From NCBI GenBank assembly GCA_002307245.1, contig DBTW01000117.1:7126-23208 (forward strand): a stretch of 16,083 nt of DNA, written 5' to 3'. Position numbers and translations under genes: made by a program. Position 1 is the first letter of the stretch, and every line of letters starts with the position of its first letter. This DNA is from Spirochaetaceae bacterium UBA1306 (lineage in GTDB: Bacteria; Spirochaetota; Spirochaetia; Treponematales; Rectinemataceae). This document shows positions 6,261 through 16,083 of this stretch, piece by piece. The notes beneath the pieces were generated by a model. The model did not search any database. It saw only the letters and a list, made by a program, of their open reading frames with translations, and was not told where the DNA came from.

Positions 6261-7280
6261 ATGAAAGAGCTGGATCGCACGCTAGGCATACTCCTCCTCC
6301 TGCGCGGCGGCAGGCCGGTCTCCGCGACCGAGCTCGCCGGGCGCTTCGAAGTCTCGACCCGCACGATCTACCGCGATATCGAGACGCTCTCGGCCCTGGG
6401 CGTGCCGGTCGTCGCCGAGATGGGCCGGACCGGCGGCTTCAAGCTCCGCGAGGGCTATTTCCTCCCGCCCGTGACCCTCGGCCCCGAGGAGGCGGTTTCC
6501 CTCCTCCTCGGCGTCATACTTATGCGTAGGCTCCGGGTCGCGCCCTTCCCCAAGGAGGCGGACTTCGCGGAGCGCAAGCTCCTAGCGGCCCTGCCCCCGG
6601 ACACCCGGGCGGCGATGGAAAGGGCGTCCCGCTTTATCGGCTTCGAGAAGGTGCCCGCCGACCTCTTCCATTACGAGCGCGACGACCCGCAGGCCGGGCT
6701 CGGCCCCGGGGCGGAGGCCGAGTCCGAGGTTGTAGGCGCCTTCCTCCGGGCCCTGCTTGCCCGCTCGCGCGTCAGGATGAGCTATCGCTCGCCCTACAGG
6801 GTCGCGGAGGAGCCGCGCGAGGTCGAGCCCCTCGGCCTGCTCTGGGACCGGGACCGATGGTACCTAGTCGGTCAGCCTTCCGGGAAGGCTCTTGGCAGGC
6901 GCACCTGGCGAGCCGACCGCGTGCTCTCGATAGGGCCGGGCAGGTCGATGCCGCCCGTCGGAACGGACTTCGAGGCCGAGGAGCTCCTCGACCGGAAGTG
7001 GCTCCGCCATGCCATGGACCGGTGGAGCGAGGAGTCCCAGGCGCGGGTCGCGTTGACGATGGATCAGGCCGAGCGCCTAAAGCGGGACTGGTTCTACGGG
7101 AACGCGGGCTTCGAGGAGGGGGCGGACGGCCGGGTCGTGATGAGCTGGGGCGAGTATAGGCCCGAGGCCGCCGCCGCCCTCGTGCGCTGGCTCGGGCCCG
7201 GGGCCGAGCTCCTCGAGCCGGCAGAGTGGCGCCCGATCGTTGCGGCGGGGCTCCGCGCGATGCTCGAGACTTATGGATGA
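6261..7280 (+). CDS. YafY-type HTH/WYL-domain transcriptional regulator
   Basis: This 339-residue protein has the YafY/DeoR-like layout. An N-terminal HTH_11 at about 5-60 includes VSATELAGRFEVSTRTIYRDIETLSALG and is followed by the GRTGGFKLREGY wing. A WYL domain lies at about 165-235, with EPLGLLWDRDRWYLVG carrying the W-Y-L signature. A WCX-type C-terminal region (about 255-338) includes an aromatic-rich RDWFYGNAGF segment. WYL domains bind nucleic acid or small ligands and usually regulate an adjacent gene; this one diverges from the DJ-1/DinB/EamA operon, which is the obvious target. ATG 6261 gives the normal N-terminus, though no strong ribosome site is visible. The stop lies 13 bases from that of the convergent cyclase. 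Confidence 0.9.
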   Translation: MKELDRTLGILLLLRGGRPVSATELAGRFEVSTRTIYRDIETLSALGVPVVAEMGRTGGFKLREGYFLPPVTLGPEEAVSLLLGVILMRRLRVAPFPKEADFAERKLLAALPPDTRAAMERASRFIGFEKVPADLFHYERDDPQAGLGPGAEAESEVVGAFLRALLARSRVRMSYRSPYRVAEEPREVEPLGLLWDRDRWYLVGQPSGKALGRRTWRADRVLSIGPGRSMPPVGTDFEAEELLDRKWLRHAMDRWSEESQARVALTMDQAERLKRDWFYGNAGFEEGADGRVVMSWGEYRPEAAAALVRWLGPGAELLEPAEWRPIVAAGLRAMLETYG

Positions 7281-7293
7281 GCCGAAGGCAAAA

Positions 7294-8895
<1,602 letters not shown>

Positions 8896-8898
8896 TCA

Positions 8899-8940
8899 AG
8901 CATGTTCCTTAGCATGTATTTTCGGTATTCTATTAAATAG
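8899..8940. promoter_or_regulatory. Repeats and weak promoter elements upstream of the membrane cyclase
   Basis: AGCATGT occurs twice (8899-8905 and 8911-8917), one helical turn apart on the same face, with the cyclase's AAGGA between them on the other strand. CTATT-A-AATAG (8930-8940) is a perfect odd palindrome, and minus-strand TAGAAT (8932-8927) is a five-of-six -10, but I found no acceptable -35. Regulatory meaning is uncertain. Confidence 0.25.
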
Positions 8941-8989
8941 CGGCGTTCCGTTACTAGACTGAAACTACGCTTGCGATCGGGGGTGCATT

Positions 8990-9595
8990 TTGGAGCAGAC
9001 CTTCCTCTCGGCCACGATTCTCTTGATCGTGATCACCGATCCTCTGGGCAACATCCCCCTCTTCATCTCGAACATGAGCAAGGTCAAGAGAGAGCGCAGG
9101 CTCATCGTGATCCTCCGCGAATGCGGAGTGGCCTTCCTCGTGCTCCTATTCTTCATGCTCTTCGGGAGGCAGATGCTCTCCCTCCTCCGCATCAGCGAGG
9201 AGACGCTCAAGATAGCCGGGGGCATCATCCTTTTCCTCATCGCCGTCAACATGATCTTCCCGGGCTCGGGCGTCAGCGTCGGCAACGAGCGGGTCGGGGA
9301 CGAGCCCTTCATCGTGCCCATAGCGATCCCGCTGATCTCGGGCCCCTCGGCCATGGTCAGCTCGATGCTGATAGCCGGATCCGATCCCCATCGCATGCCC
9401 GAGTGGATCGCCGCCCTCGCTATCACGATCCTCGTGACCTTCGTGGTGTTCCTCGGCTCGGACAAGCTGCGGGACGTGCTCGGGGAACAGGTGATCAGCG
9501 CCGTCGAGAAGCTGATGGGACTGCTCCTCACGGCCATGTCCATCGAGATGCTCTTAAGCGGCGTGGCAGCCTATATCGCGCAGTTCCGGGGCTAA
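8990..9595 (+). CDS. MarC-family (UPF0056) integral membrane protein
   Basis: This 201-residue protein has six hydrophobic segments and the MarC family landmarks: ITDPLGNIPLF near the N-terminus, KIAGGIILFLIAVNMIF in the middle, and PFIVPIAIPLISGPSAM opening the second half, ending with EKLMGLLLTAMSIEML. Members were annotated as multiple-antibiotic-resistance or amino-acid transporters, but E. coli MarC was later found not to affect resistance, so the function is open. The start is TTG at 8990, preceded by a GGGGGTG ribosome site (8979-8985); no in-frame ATG or GTG gives the conserved N-terminus. It stands alone on the plus strand, diverging from one diguanylate cyclase and convergent with another. 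Confidence 0.88.
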   Translation: MEQTFLSATILLIVITDPLGNIPLFISNMSKVKRERRLIVILRECGVAFLVLLFFMLFGRQMLSLLRISEETLKIAGGIILFLIAVNMIFPGSGVSVGNERVGDEPFIVPIAIPLISGPSAMVSSMLIAGSDPHRMPEWIAALAITILVTFVVFLGSDKLRDVLGEQVISAVEKLMGLLLTAMSIEMLLSGVAAYIAQFRG

Positions 9596-9612
9596 AGGCC
9601 CGGCTTTAGTCC
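9589..9612. terminator. Hairpin at MarC / cyclase convergent junction
   Basis: CTAAAG (9592-9597) and CTTTAG (9604-9609) are perfect inverted arms around a six-base loop; a G-U pair and two G-C pairs extend the stem to nine. Each arm contains one of the two convergent TAA stop codons. There is no long U-tract on either side, so it is a weak bidirectional terminator or 3'-end stabiliser at best. Confidence 0.35.
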
Positions 9613-10739
9613 AGCAGCTCGCGGATGGCCCTCGCCCGGTCGAGGAGCCCCGGTTTGTACAGCGTCGAGCGGTTCCGCCCCTTGCCCTTGGATTGGTACA
9701 GGGCCCGGTCGGCCATGTCGACGTAGTCCTGGACCCCCGCGGACAGGTTGGGATCGATGAGGCAGCAGCCCAGGCTCGCGGTGACCGACAGGGTCTCGGC
9801 CTTGTATGGGACGGCGGTCTCCTCGATGGCCCTCCGGATGCGCTCGGACATATCCCAGAGCTTGACCGCGTCGCACTCGATGGCGAGTACGCAGAATTCC
9901 TCGCCGCCGAAGCGGGAGGCGACGTCCTCAACGCGCACCGTCCGCTTGAGGGCGAGCGCCAGGTGGTTTAGGACCTCGTCGCCGGCGAGGTGGCCCCAGG
10001 TGTCGTTGAAGTTCTTGAAGTGGTCGATGTCGAGCATGATGAGGCCGGCCTTGGCGTCGTGCCGCTTCACGTGGGCGATCTCCTGCTCGAGGCGCTGCTT
10101 GAAGTAGGCGTGATTGTAGAGGCCGGTCTTGGCGTCCGTGATGGCGCTCTCTCGGTTCAGGTTGTTCTGGATGGCGATCGAGATGAAGCGCATGAATTTG
10201 TCGATGTACATGCGCTCGACCGGGGTATAGGCCTCCCCCACGACCTTGCGCCCCAGGATGCCGAGCCCGAAGGTGCCCTCGATGCCGCACATCGGGATCA
10301 CGATATCCGGGTCGAAGCGCGAGAGCTCGACGATGGCCCGGGCGGGCAGGTCTATCTTGATGAAGTCGGTGGGATACTTGGCGGAGATGAAGCGGGACTT
10401 CAGCGACTCGTAGGTCCCCTGGGTCAGCTGCTCCTCGCTGGGCTTCATGTTGGCGTAGCAGTATTGGCGGAGGCCGCCTCGGGGAGATTCCATGATGACC
10501 AGGAGGTAGGTGGGGATGAACTCCTGCAGGACCCGGTCAATGACGAAGTCCATGACTTCCTCGACCGAGCCTATGGCGTAGAGCTTGGCCGCGTCGTTGA
10601 GGAGGTTGTCCAGGACGCGGTTCTCGTTCCTGAGCAGGGCCAAGTCGTCCAGGGCGCCCGACCGTTGCATGGCGTTGAACTGATCGAGGAAACTCTTGCT
10701 GACTTGCTGGACCGGGCTTTCTGCTTCCACCGCTTTCAT
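9606..10739 (-). CDS. Soluble GGDEF diguanylate cyclase with N-terminal coiled coil and GAF-like sensor
   Basis: This 377-residue protein has no membrane segment. A short helical, probably coiled-coil region (about 15-55) precedes a GAF-like sensor (about 55-195), followed by a GGDEF domain (about 205-365). The active site G278-G-E-E-F282 is intact, and an R-V-E-D inhibitory-site motif lies five residues before it; DIDHFKNFNDTWGHLAGDE is canonical. It should synthesise c-di-GMP in the cytosol in response to a signal I cannot identify. I chose ATG 10739; the frame is open to 10898, but that extension crosses the transketolase terminator and stop. The start lacks a nearby ribosome site: an AAGGAGG lies about 30 bases upstream, and TATAAT overlaps the start codon. 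Confidence 0.88.
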   Translation of the reverse strand: MKAVEAESPVQQVSKSFLDQFNAMQRSGALDDLALLRNENRVLDNLLNDAAKLYAIGSVEEVMDFVIDRVLQEFIPTYLLVIMESPRGGLRQYCYANMKPSEEQLTQGTYESLKSRFISAKYPTDFIKIDLPARAIVELSRFDPDIVIPMCGIEGTFGLGILGRKVVGEAYTPVERMYIDKFMRFISIAIQNNLNRESAITDAKTGLYNHAYFKQRLEQEIAHVKRHDAKAGLIMLDIDHFKNFNDTWGHLAGDEVLNHLALALKRTVRVEDVASRFGGEEFCVLAIECDAVKLWDMSERIRRAIEETAVPYKAETLSVTASLGCCLIDPNLSAGVQDYVDMADRALYQSKGKGRNRSTLYKPGLLDRARAIRELLD

Positions 10740-10777
10740 TATAGTGAATTCATGGCGCTTGGCGATGCCCCTCCTTG

Positions 10778-10821
10778 AAAAAGGCGCAGGCGCCGTCCCG
10801 GGAGGGGGGCGGCGCCTGCGC
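10778..10821 (-). terminator. Rho-independent terminator of transketolase
   Basis: A perfect 12-base GC-rich stem is formed by 10784-10795 and 10810-10821 around a 14-base loop. On the minus strand it is followed after one base by five Ts (10782-10778). It lies 18 bases after the transketolase stop, as expected for an intrinsic terminator. Only about 38 bases separate it from the next gene's ATG. Confidence 0.85.
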
Positions 10822-10839
10822 GATGGAAAATCGCGTCGA

Positions 10840-12819
10840 TCAGCGCGAAACGATCTTGGCGAGGGCCTCCGCGGTGAAGCCGAGGTGGGCGGCGACATCG
10901 TTGCCGGGCCCGGACTCGCCGAAGGTCTCGATGGAGAGGATATCCTCGGCCTTGGCGAGGCGTTCCCAGCCCATCGCTATGCCGGCCTCGGCCACTACGA
11001 CGCGGACGCCGGGGGGCAGGATAGCGTCGCGGATGGGCTTGGGCTGGGCGAAGAAGAGCTCGCGGCTGACCATCGAGACGACTCGCAGGCCGGCGCAGGC
11101 GGCCGCCCCGCCGAGCTTTTCGACGGTCGCGAGGGCCATGGAGACCTCGGAACCTGTGGCCACGATGACCGTGTCAGGGGCTGCCTCGGTATTCTTTACA
11201 ACGTACGCACCGAGTCCCATCGACATTGCCCACTCGGGGTCGGCCTTCTCGAATACAGGGACGTTCTGTCTCGTGAGGGCGATGACCGTGGGACCGTCGG
11301 TCCTCTCCATGGCCATGCGCCAGGCTACGGCCGTCTCCTCGGCGTCGGCGGGCCTGAGCACGCGGACGTTCGGGATGGCGCGGAGGCTGGCGAGATGCTC
11401 GATCGGCTGGTGGGTCGGCCCGTCCTCGCCGACGAAGATGGAGTCGTGGGTGAGGACATAGATGACCGGCTGCTTCATCAGCGCCGCAAGGCGGAGGGCC
11501 GGCCTGAGGTAGTCGGAAAAGACCATGAAAGTGGCGACAAAGGGCCTGAAGGGGCCGTGCAGGCAGATGCCGCTCGCGATCGCGGCCATCGCGAACTCCC
11601 GGATGCCATAGCGGAGGTAGCGGCCGGCGCGATTGGCGGCATTGTAGTCCCCGCCTTCCTTCATGGCGGTGGCGTTGGGCCCGGTGAGGTCGGCTGTGCC
11701 GCCGAGGAAGTTGCCGTATGCCTTGTTCATGGCGACTATGCACTTGCCCGAGGCGCTGCGCGTCGCGACCTTGTCACCTTTGGCGAAGGCGGGGAAATCG
11801 ATGGGCTTCTGGGACTTGCCGGCGACGTAGGCGTCGTACTCGGCGGCAAGGGCGGGCTCCTCGGCGCGCCAGGCGTTGTATTCGGCCTTCCAGGCCGCGC
11901 GCGCGGCGGTGAGCTCCTTGCGGCGCTTCTCGTAGTAGGCGTAGGCCTCCGGAGCGACCCAGAAGGCCGGCTCTGCGGGGACGCCGAGGGCGGCCTTGGC
12001 CTTGGCGATCTCCTCGTCCCCGAGGGGCGCCCCGTGGGAATCGGCGGTGCCCTGCTTGGTGGGCGCGCCTTTGCCGATTACGCTCTTGAGGATGATGATG
12101 CTGGGGCGCCCGGAGTCCTTCTTGGCCTCGGCGACCAGCTTCTCCAGGCCCGCGTAATCGTACATGTCGCCGCGGAGGACCTGCCAGCCGTAGGCTTCGT
12201 AGCGCTTCCCGACGTCCTCGGTGAAATCGAGGTCGGTGGAGCCGTCGATGGTGATCTTGTTGGAGTCGTAGAAGACGATGAGCTTCCCGAGCTGGTAGTG
12301 GCCGGCGAAGGACGAGGCCTCGGAGGCCACGCCCTCCTGGAGGCAGCCGTCACCCACGAGAACGTAGGTGTAATGGTCCACGATCTTGCGCTTGGGCGTG
12401 TTAAAGCGGGCGGCCATCATGGTTTCGGCGACGGCCATGCCGACCGCGGTCGCGAGGCCCTGGCCCAGGGGGCCGGTGGTCGTCTCGATGCCGGGCGCCA
12501 TCCCTACCTCGGGATGCCCGGCGCACTTCGATCCCACCTTGCGGAATGTCTTGATGTCGTCGAGGCTTATACCGTATCCGGCGAGGTGGAGATGGGCGTA
12601 GAGGAACATGGAGCCGTGGCCGGCCGAGAGGACGAAGCGGTCGCGGTCTATCCACGAGGGGTCGGAGGGGTCGTGCTTGAGGGCGCTGCCGTAGAGGAAG
12701 GCGCCGAGCTCGGCGCAGCCCAGGGGGAGGCCGGGGTGGCCGGCGTTGGCCTTCTGTATCGCATCCATGGCGAGGATGCGGGCGCTCAGCGCCACTTTCT
12801 CGAGGGACTTGATATCCAT
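10840..12819 (-). CDS. tkt: Transketolase
   Basis: This 659-residue protein has normal transketolase length and domains. It transfers two-carbon ketol units between sugar phosphates in the non-oxidative pentose phosphate pathway, using thiamine diphosphate and Mg. The ThDP/metal motif runs from G156-D157-G158 to N187. H28 (in KANAGHPGLPLG), H68 (SAGHGSM) and H102 match E. coli His26, His66 and His100. The pyrimidine-binding domain holds GIREFAMAAI with the catalytic Glu, and THDSIFVGEDGPTHQPIEH with the substrate-site His and Gly-Glu-Asp-Gly. ATG 12819 follows an AAGGAG site (12826-12831); the frame stays open far upstream, but that stretch is antisense to the ygjP-type gene. A strong terminator follows. 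It is transcribed alone. Confidence 0.97.
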   Translation of the reverse strand: MDIKSLEKVALSARILAMDAIQKANAGHPGLPLGCAELGAFLYGSALKHDPSDPSWIDRDRFVLSAGHGSMFLYAHLHLAGYGISLDDIKTFRKVGSKCAGHPEVGMAPGIETTTGPLGQGLATAVGMAVAETMMAARFNTPKRKIVDHYTYVLVGDGCLQEGVASEASSFAGHYQLGKLIVFYDSNKITIDGSTDLDFTEDVGKRYEAYGWQVLRGDMYDYAGLEKLVAEAKKDSGRPSIIILKSVIGKGAPTKQGTADSHGAPLGDEEIAKAKAALGVPAEPAFWVAPEAYAYYEKRRKELTAARAAWKAEYNAWRAEEPALAAEYDAYVAGKSQKPIDFPAFAKGDKVATRSASGKCIVAMNKAYGNFLGGTADLTGPNATAMKEGGDYNAANRAGRYLRYGIREFAMAAIASGICLHGPFRPFVATFMVFSDYLRPALRLAALMKQPVIYVLTHDSIFVGEDGPTHQPIEHLASLRAIPNVRVLRPADAEETAVAWRMAMERTDGPTVIALTRQNVPVFEKADPEWAMSMGLGAYVVKNTEAAPDTVIVATGSEVSMALATVEKLGGAAACAGLRVVSMVSRELFFAQPKPIRDAILPPGVRVVVAEAGIAMGWERLAKAEDILSIETFGESGPGNDVAAHLGFTAEALAKIVSR

Positions 12820-12825
12820 GAGTTC

Positions 12826-12831
12826 TCCTTG
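12826..12831 (-). promoter_or_regulatory. tkt: Ribosome binding site of tkt
   Basis: AAGGAG on the minus strand lies six bases before ATG 12819, fixing the transketolase start and rejecting the much longer upstream reading. Confidence 0.8.
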
Positions 12832-12837
12832 TAGCGA

Positions 12838-12851
12838 CAAGTATATACTTG
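12838..12851. promoter_or_regulatory. 14-base palindrome in tkt/ygjP divergent gap
   Basis: CAAGTATATACTTG is a perfect palindrome in the 75-base gap between the two divergent genes. It places TATACT, a five-of-six -10, on each strand (minus 12845-12840, plus 12844-12849), at sensible distances from both starts. I see no good -35 for either direction. It may be a double -10, an operator, or both. Confidence 0.4.
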
Positions 12852-12894
12852 GCAGGATACACGCTTTTCGGCATCTTCTCAACGGGAGGCGATA

Positions 12895-13614
12895 ATGGCG
12901 AACCGAGGCGGGAAGGAATCCGAGAGAATCGTCCTGGGCGAGCTCAGCGCGCTGGTAATCCGCTCGCCCCGCCGGACCGTCTCCCTGCAGGTAAACCCCG
13001 ACCTCTCGCTCGTGATGAAAGCCCCCGTCGATACGCCCGAGCCCTTCCTCCGCAGCTTCTTCGAGCGCCGCAGGTCCTGGGTCGAGCGGCACTTGAAGCG
13101 CATGGCGCGCATCAGGGACGCCGCCCCCATCTGGGCGGACGGGGGACGCTTGCCTTTCCTGGGCTCGGAGCTCGAGCTGCGGGTCCTGCCCGGCGCGCGC
13201 GCCCAGGCCCGCCTCGCCGACGGGGCCGTGGTCGCGACGGTCCGCGATCCCGCGGATGCCTTGGCGGTCCGGCAGGCCGTCGAGCGCCTCTACACGCGCG
13301 AGGCGGCCAGGCGCCTGCCCCCCATGGTCGACGATTGCCTCGCGCGCGCCTCGCCCAGGCGGTTCCCCCGCCCCGAGCTGCGCGTGCGCACCATGCGCTC
13401 GCGCTGGGGCAGCTGCGACGCCAAGGCCTGCGTGATCACCTTCAATTCGCGGCTCCTGCGCTTCCGCCCCGAGGTGATCGATTGCGTGATCATGCATGAG
13501 CTCGCCCACTTCAAGTACCGGAAGCACGGCCCGCGTTTCTACGGTATCCTCGCGGAGCTCTGCCCGGAATACGAGGAGCTGCAGGCCGAGCTCGCCGACG
13601 TCTACCTGGAATAG
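12895..13614 (+). CDS. YgjP-type zinc metallopeptidase (DUF45 / M48-like)
   Basis: This 239-residue protein matches the YgjP/DUF45 family. The zinc site is H201-E-L-A-H205 followed by H211 in FKYRKHGPRF, the H-E-L-x-H then histidine pattern of the family, with E202 as the catalytic base. The preceding MRSRWGSC and ITFNSRLLRFRPEVIDCVIMHELAHF segments are the family hallmark. The N-terminal half (about 15-110) carries the usual beta-rich SPRRTVSLQV start. No signal peptide or membrane segment is seen, so it is probably cytosolic. Its substrate is unknown; in some bacteria relatives lie beside type I restriction genes, but none is here. ATG 12895 has GGGAGG (12884-12889) five bases upstream. Confidence 0.9.
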   Translation: MANRGGKESERIVLGELSALVIRSPRRTVSLQVNPDLSLVMKAPVDTPEPFLRSFFERRRSWVERHLKRMARIRDAAPIWADGGRLPFLGSELELRVLPGARAQARLADGAVVATVRDPADALAVRQAVERLYTREAARRLPPMVDDCLARASPRRFPRPELRVRTMRSRWGSCDAKACVITFNSRLLRFRPEVIDCVIMHELAHFKYRKHGPRFYGILAELCPEYEELQAELADVYLE

Positions 13615-13624
13615 GCCTTCCGGC

Positions 13625-13682
13625 TTGCGATCGCCCCCCGCCTGGTGCTAGATTACTTTCCCGTCAGCCCGCCCCCGGCGGG
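13625..13682 (+). promoter_or_regulatory. Weak promoter and hairpin ahead of aacS
   Basis: The 82-base gap holds TTGCGA (13625-13630) and, 18 bases on, TAGATT (13649-13654), each matching consensus at four of six positions. A small hairpin CCCGCC-CCC-GGCGGG (13668-13682) lies just before the ribosome site and could slow translation initiation. Both are weak; GC-rich sequence makes short hairpins common. The gap could also simply connect a ygjP-aacS operon. Confidence 0.25.
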
Positions 13683-13696
13683 ACAAGGGAGCCCCG

Positions 13697-15649
<1,953 letters not shown>

Positions 15650-15692
15650 GCCCGCCGCGGAGTCAATCGCCCTCGTCGTCCTTCCTCACTTC

Positions 15693-16083
15693 CTAGGTTA
15701 TGCGGCGTATCCACTTCGGGTCGTGCCTGATGGAGAGGTAGCCGCCCACGGCCGCGACGAGGGCGCCGACGATGAGGTACTTCATAGTGTCCGCGAGCGC
15801 GGCGCGCCCCATGAGCGGCTTGCCGTCGTCCAGGGCGCGCTTCTGCATGTTGAAGCCTAGCATGAGCCCGCTCAAGGAGTGGAACACCGTATCCCAGTTC
15901 GGGACCCTGTAATAGAAGCTCCTCATTTCGCTCAGGTAGATGGCCAGGTAGAGGAATACCACGAAAGCGGCGTACATGAGGCTGAGCATCGCGATATGCC
16001 AGGACCGCTCAATGAGGGTAGGCAGGGACATGACTACGAGGCCGAGGATGCATTCGACGAGCGCGAGGGTGACGAGGACGATC
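15693..16083 (-). CDS. Membrane protein resembling YjdF/DUF2238 family, 5' end cut
   Basis: The minus-strand frame ends at TAG (15695-15693) and stays open past ATG 16031 to the window edge, giving at least 129 residues. The 17 residues before that Met are hydrophobic and in phase, so the real start is probably outside. Four membrane segments are visible: the cut N-terminal one, AMLSLMYAAFVVFLYLAIYL, FHSLSGLMLGF, and YLIVGALVAAVGGYL. The loop-plus-helix PNWDTVFHSLSGLMLG, with a W-D-x-x-x-H-x-x-x-G pattern after an aromatic-rich FYYRVP, recalls the YjdF/DUF2238 membrane family, whose function is unknown. It is convergent with aacS, 43 bases apart. Family assignment is tentative; the membrane-protein call is firm. 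Confidence 0.6.
   Translation of the reverse strand, partial: IVLVTLALVECILGLVVMSLPTLIERSWHIAMLSLMYAAFVVFLYLAIYLSEMRSFYYRVPNWDTVFHSLSGLMLGFNMQKRALDDGKPLMGRAALADTMKYLIVGALVAAVGGYLSIRHDPKWIRRIT

Noticed and set aside
10696..12834. Long plus-strand open frame of about 712 codons antisense to transketolase
   Set aside because: It mirrors a well-recognised tkt gene, has a Gly/Asp/Val-rich composition with no recognisable domain, and follows from GC-rich codon use on the opposite strand.
12820..13527. N-terminal extension of transketolase on the minus strand
   Set aside because: The extension is antisense to a clear zinc metallopeptidase, and a good ribosome site directly precedes ATG 12819, which gives the normal family length.
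12895..13614. Part of a type I restriction locus, suggested by the YgjP-type peptidase
   Set aside because: No hsdR, hsdM or hsdS-like gene is next to it; its neighbours are transketolase and acetoacetyl-CoA synthetase.
8969..13633. The 11-mer GCTTGCGATCG occurring at 8969-8979 and 13623-13633, both ahead of plus-strand genes
   Set aside because: A window of this size is expected to hold tens of chance 11-base repeat pairs, and the elements around the two copies are in different order.

Overview
This window reads as an ordinary, gene-dense stretch of bacterial chromosome with GC-rich genes and short, AT-richer control gaps. I see no tRNA, rRNA, insertion sequence, phage gene or CRISPR array. 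The organism cannot be named from the sequence alone. The transketolase, a membrane sensor cyclase with a 7TM histidine-kinase-type N-terminus, and two GGDEF proteins look most like free-living Spirochaetota; this is an impression from family resemblance (confidence about 0.4), not a search result.

Layout. (1) 1-4094 is a regulator and stress block. It holds the end of a GyrI-like/AraC-type protein and a second AraC regulator overlapping it by 4 bases. Convergent to these is a minus-strand operon of a cysteine glutathione peroxidase and an OhrR-type MarR repressor, and divergent from that operon is a MarR repressor followed by a MepA-like MATE efflux pump. (2) 4091-7280 holds a minus-strand operon of a DJ-1/PfpI protein, a DinB-like protein and an EamA exporter, facing a divergently transcribed YafY-type WYL regulator. 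(3) 7294-10739 holds two diguanylate cyclases with intact active and inhibitory sites, one membrane-bound and one soluble, on either side of a MarC-family membrane protein. (4) 10784-15649 holds transketolase with a clear intrinsic terminator, a divergent YgjP-type zinc metallopeptidase, and acetoacetyl-CoA synthetase. (5) The right edge cuts a minus-strand membrane protein resembling the YjdF/DUF2238 family.

How the parts fit. The left half is a set of small regulator-plus-effector cassettes for peroxides, toxic small molecules and electrophiles. In two of them a divergent gap contains an inverted repeat placed to control both sides: 2229-2259 between gpx and marR-MATE, and 6237-6247 between DJ-1 and YafY. 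The right half is central metabolism plus c-di-GMP signalling. I found no clearly new system. The most original points are the pairing of a probable two-cysteine OhrR with a glutathione peroxidase rather than Ohr, the shared operator candidates, and the WYL/DJ-1/DinB/EamA cassette.
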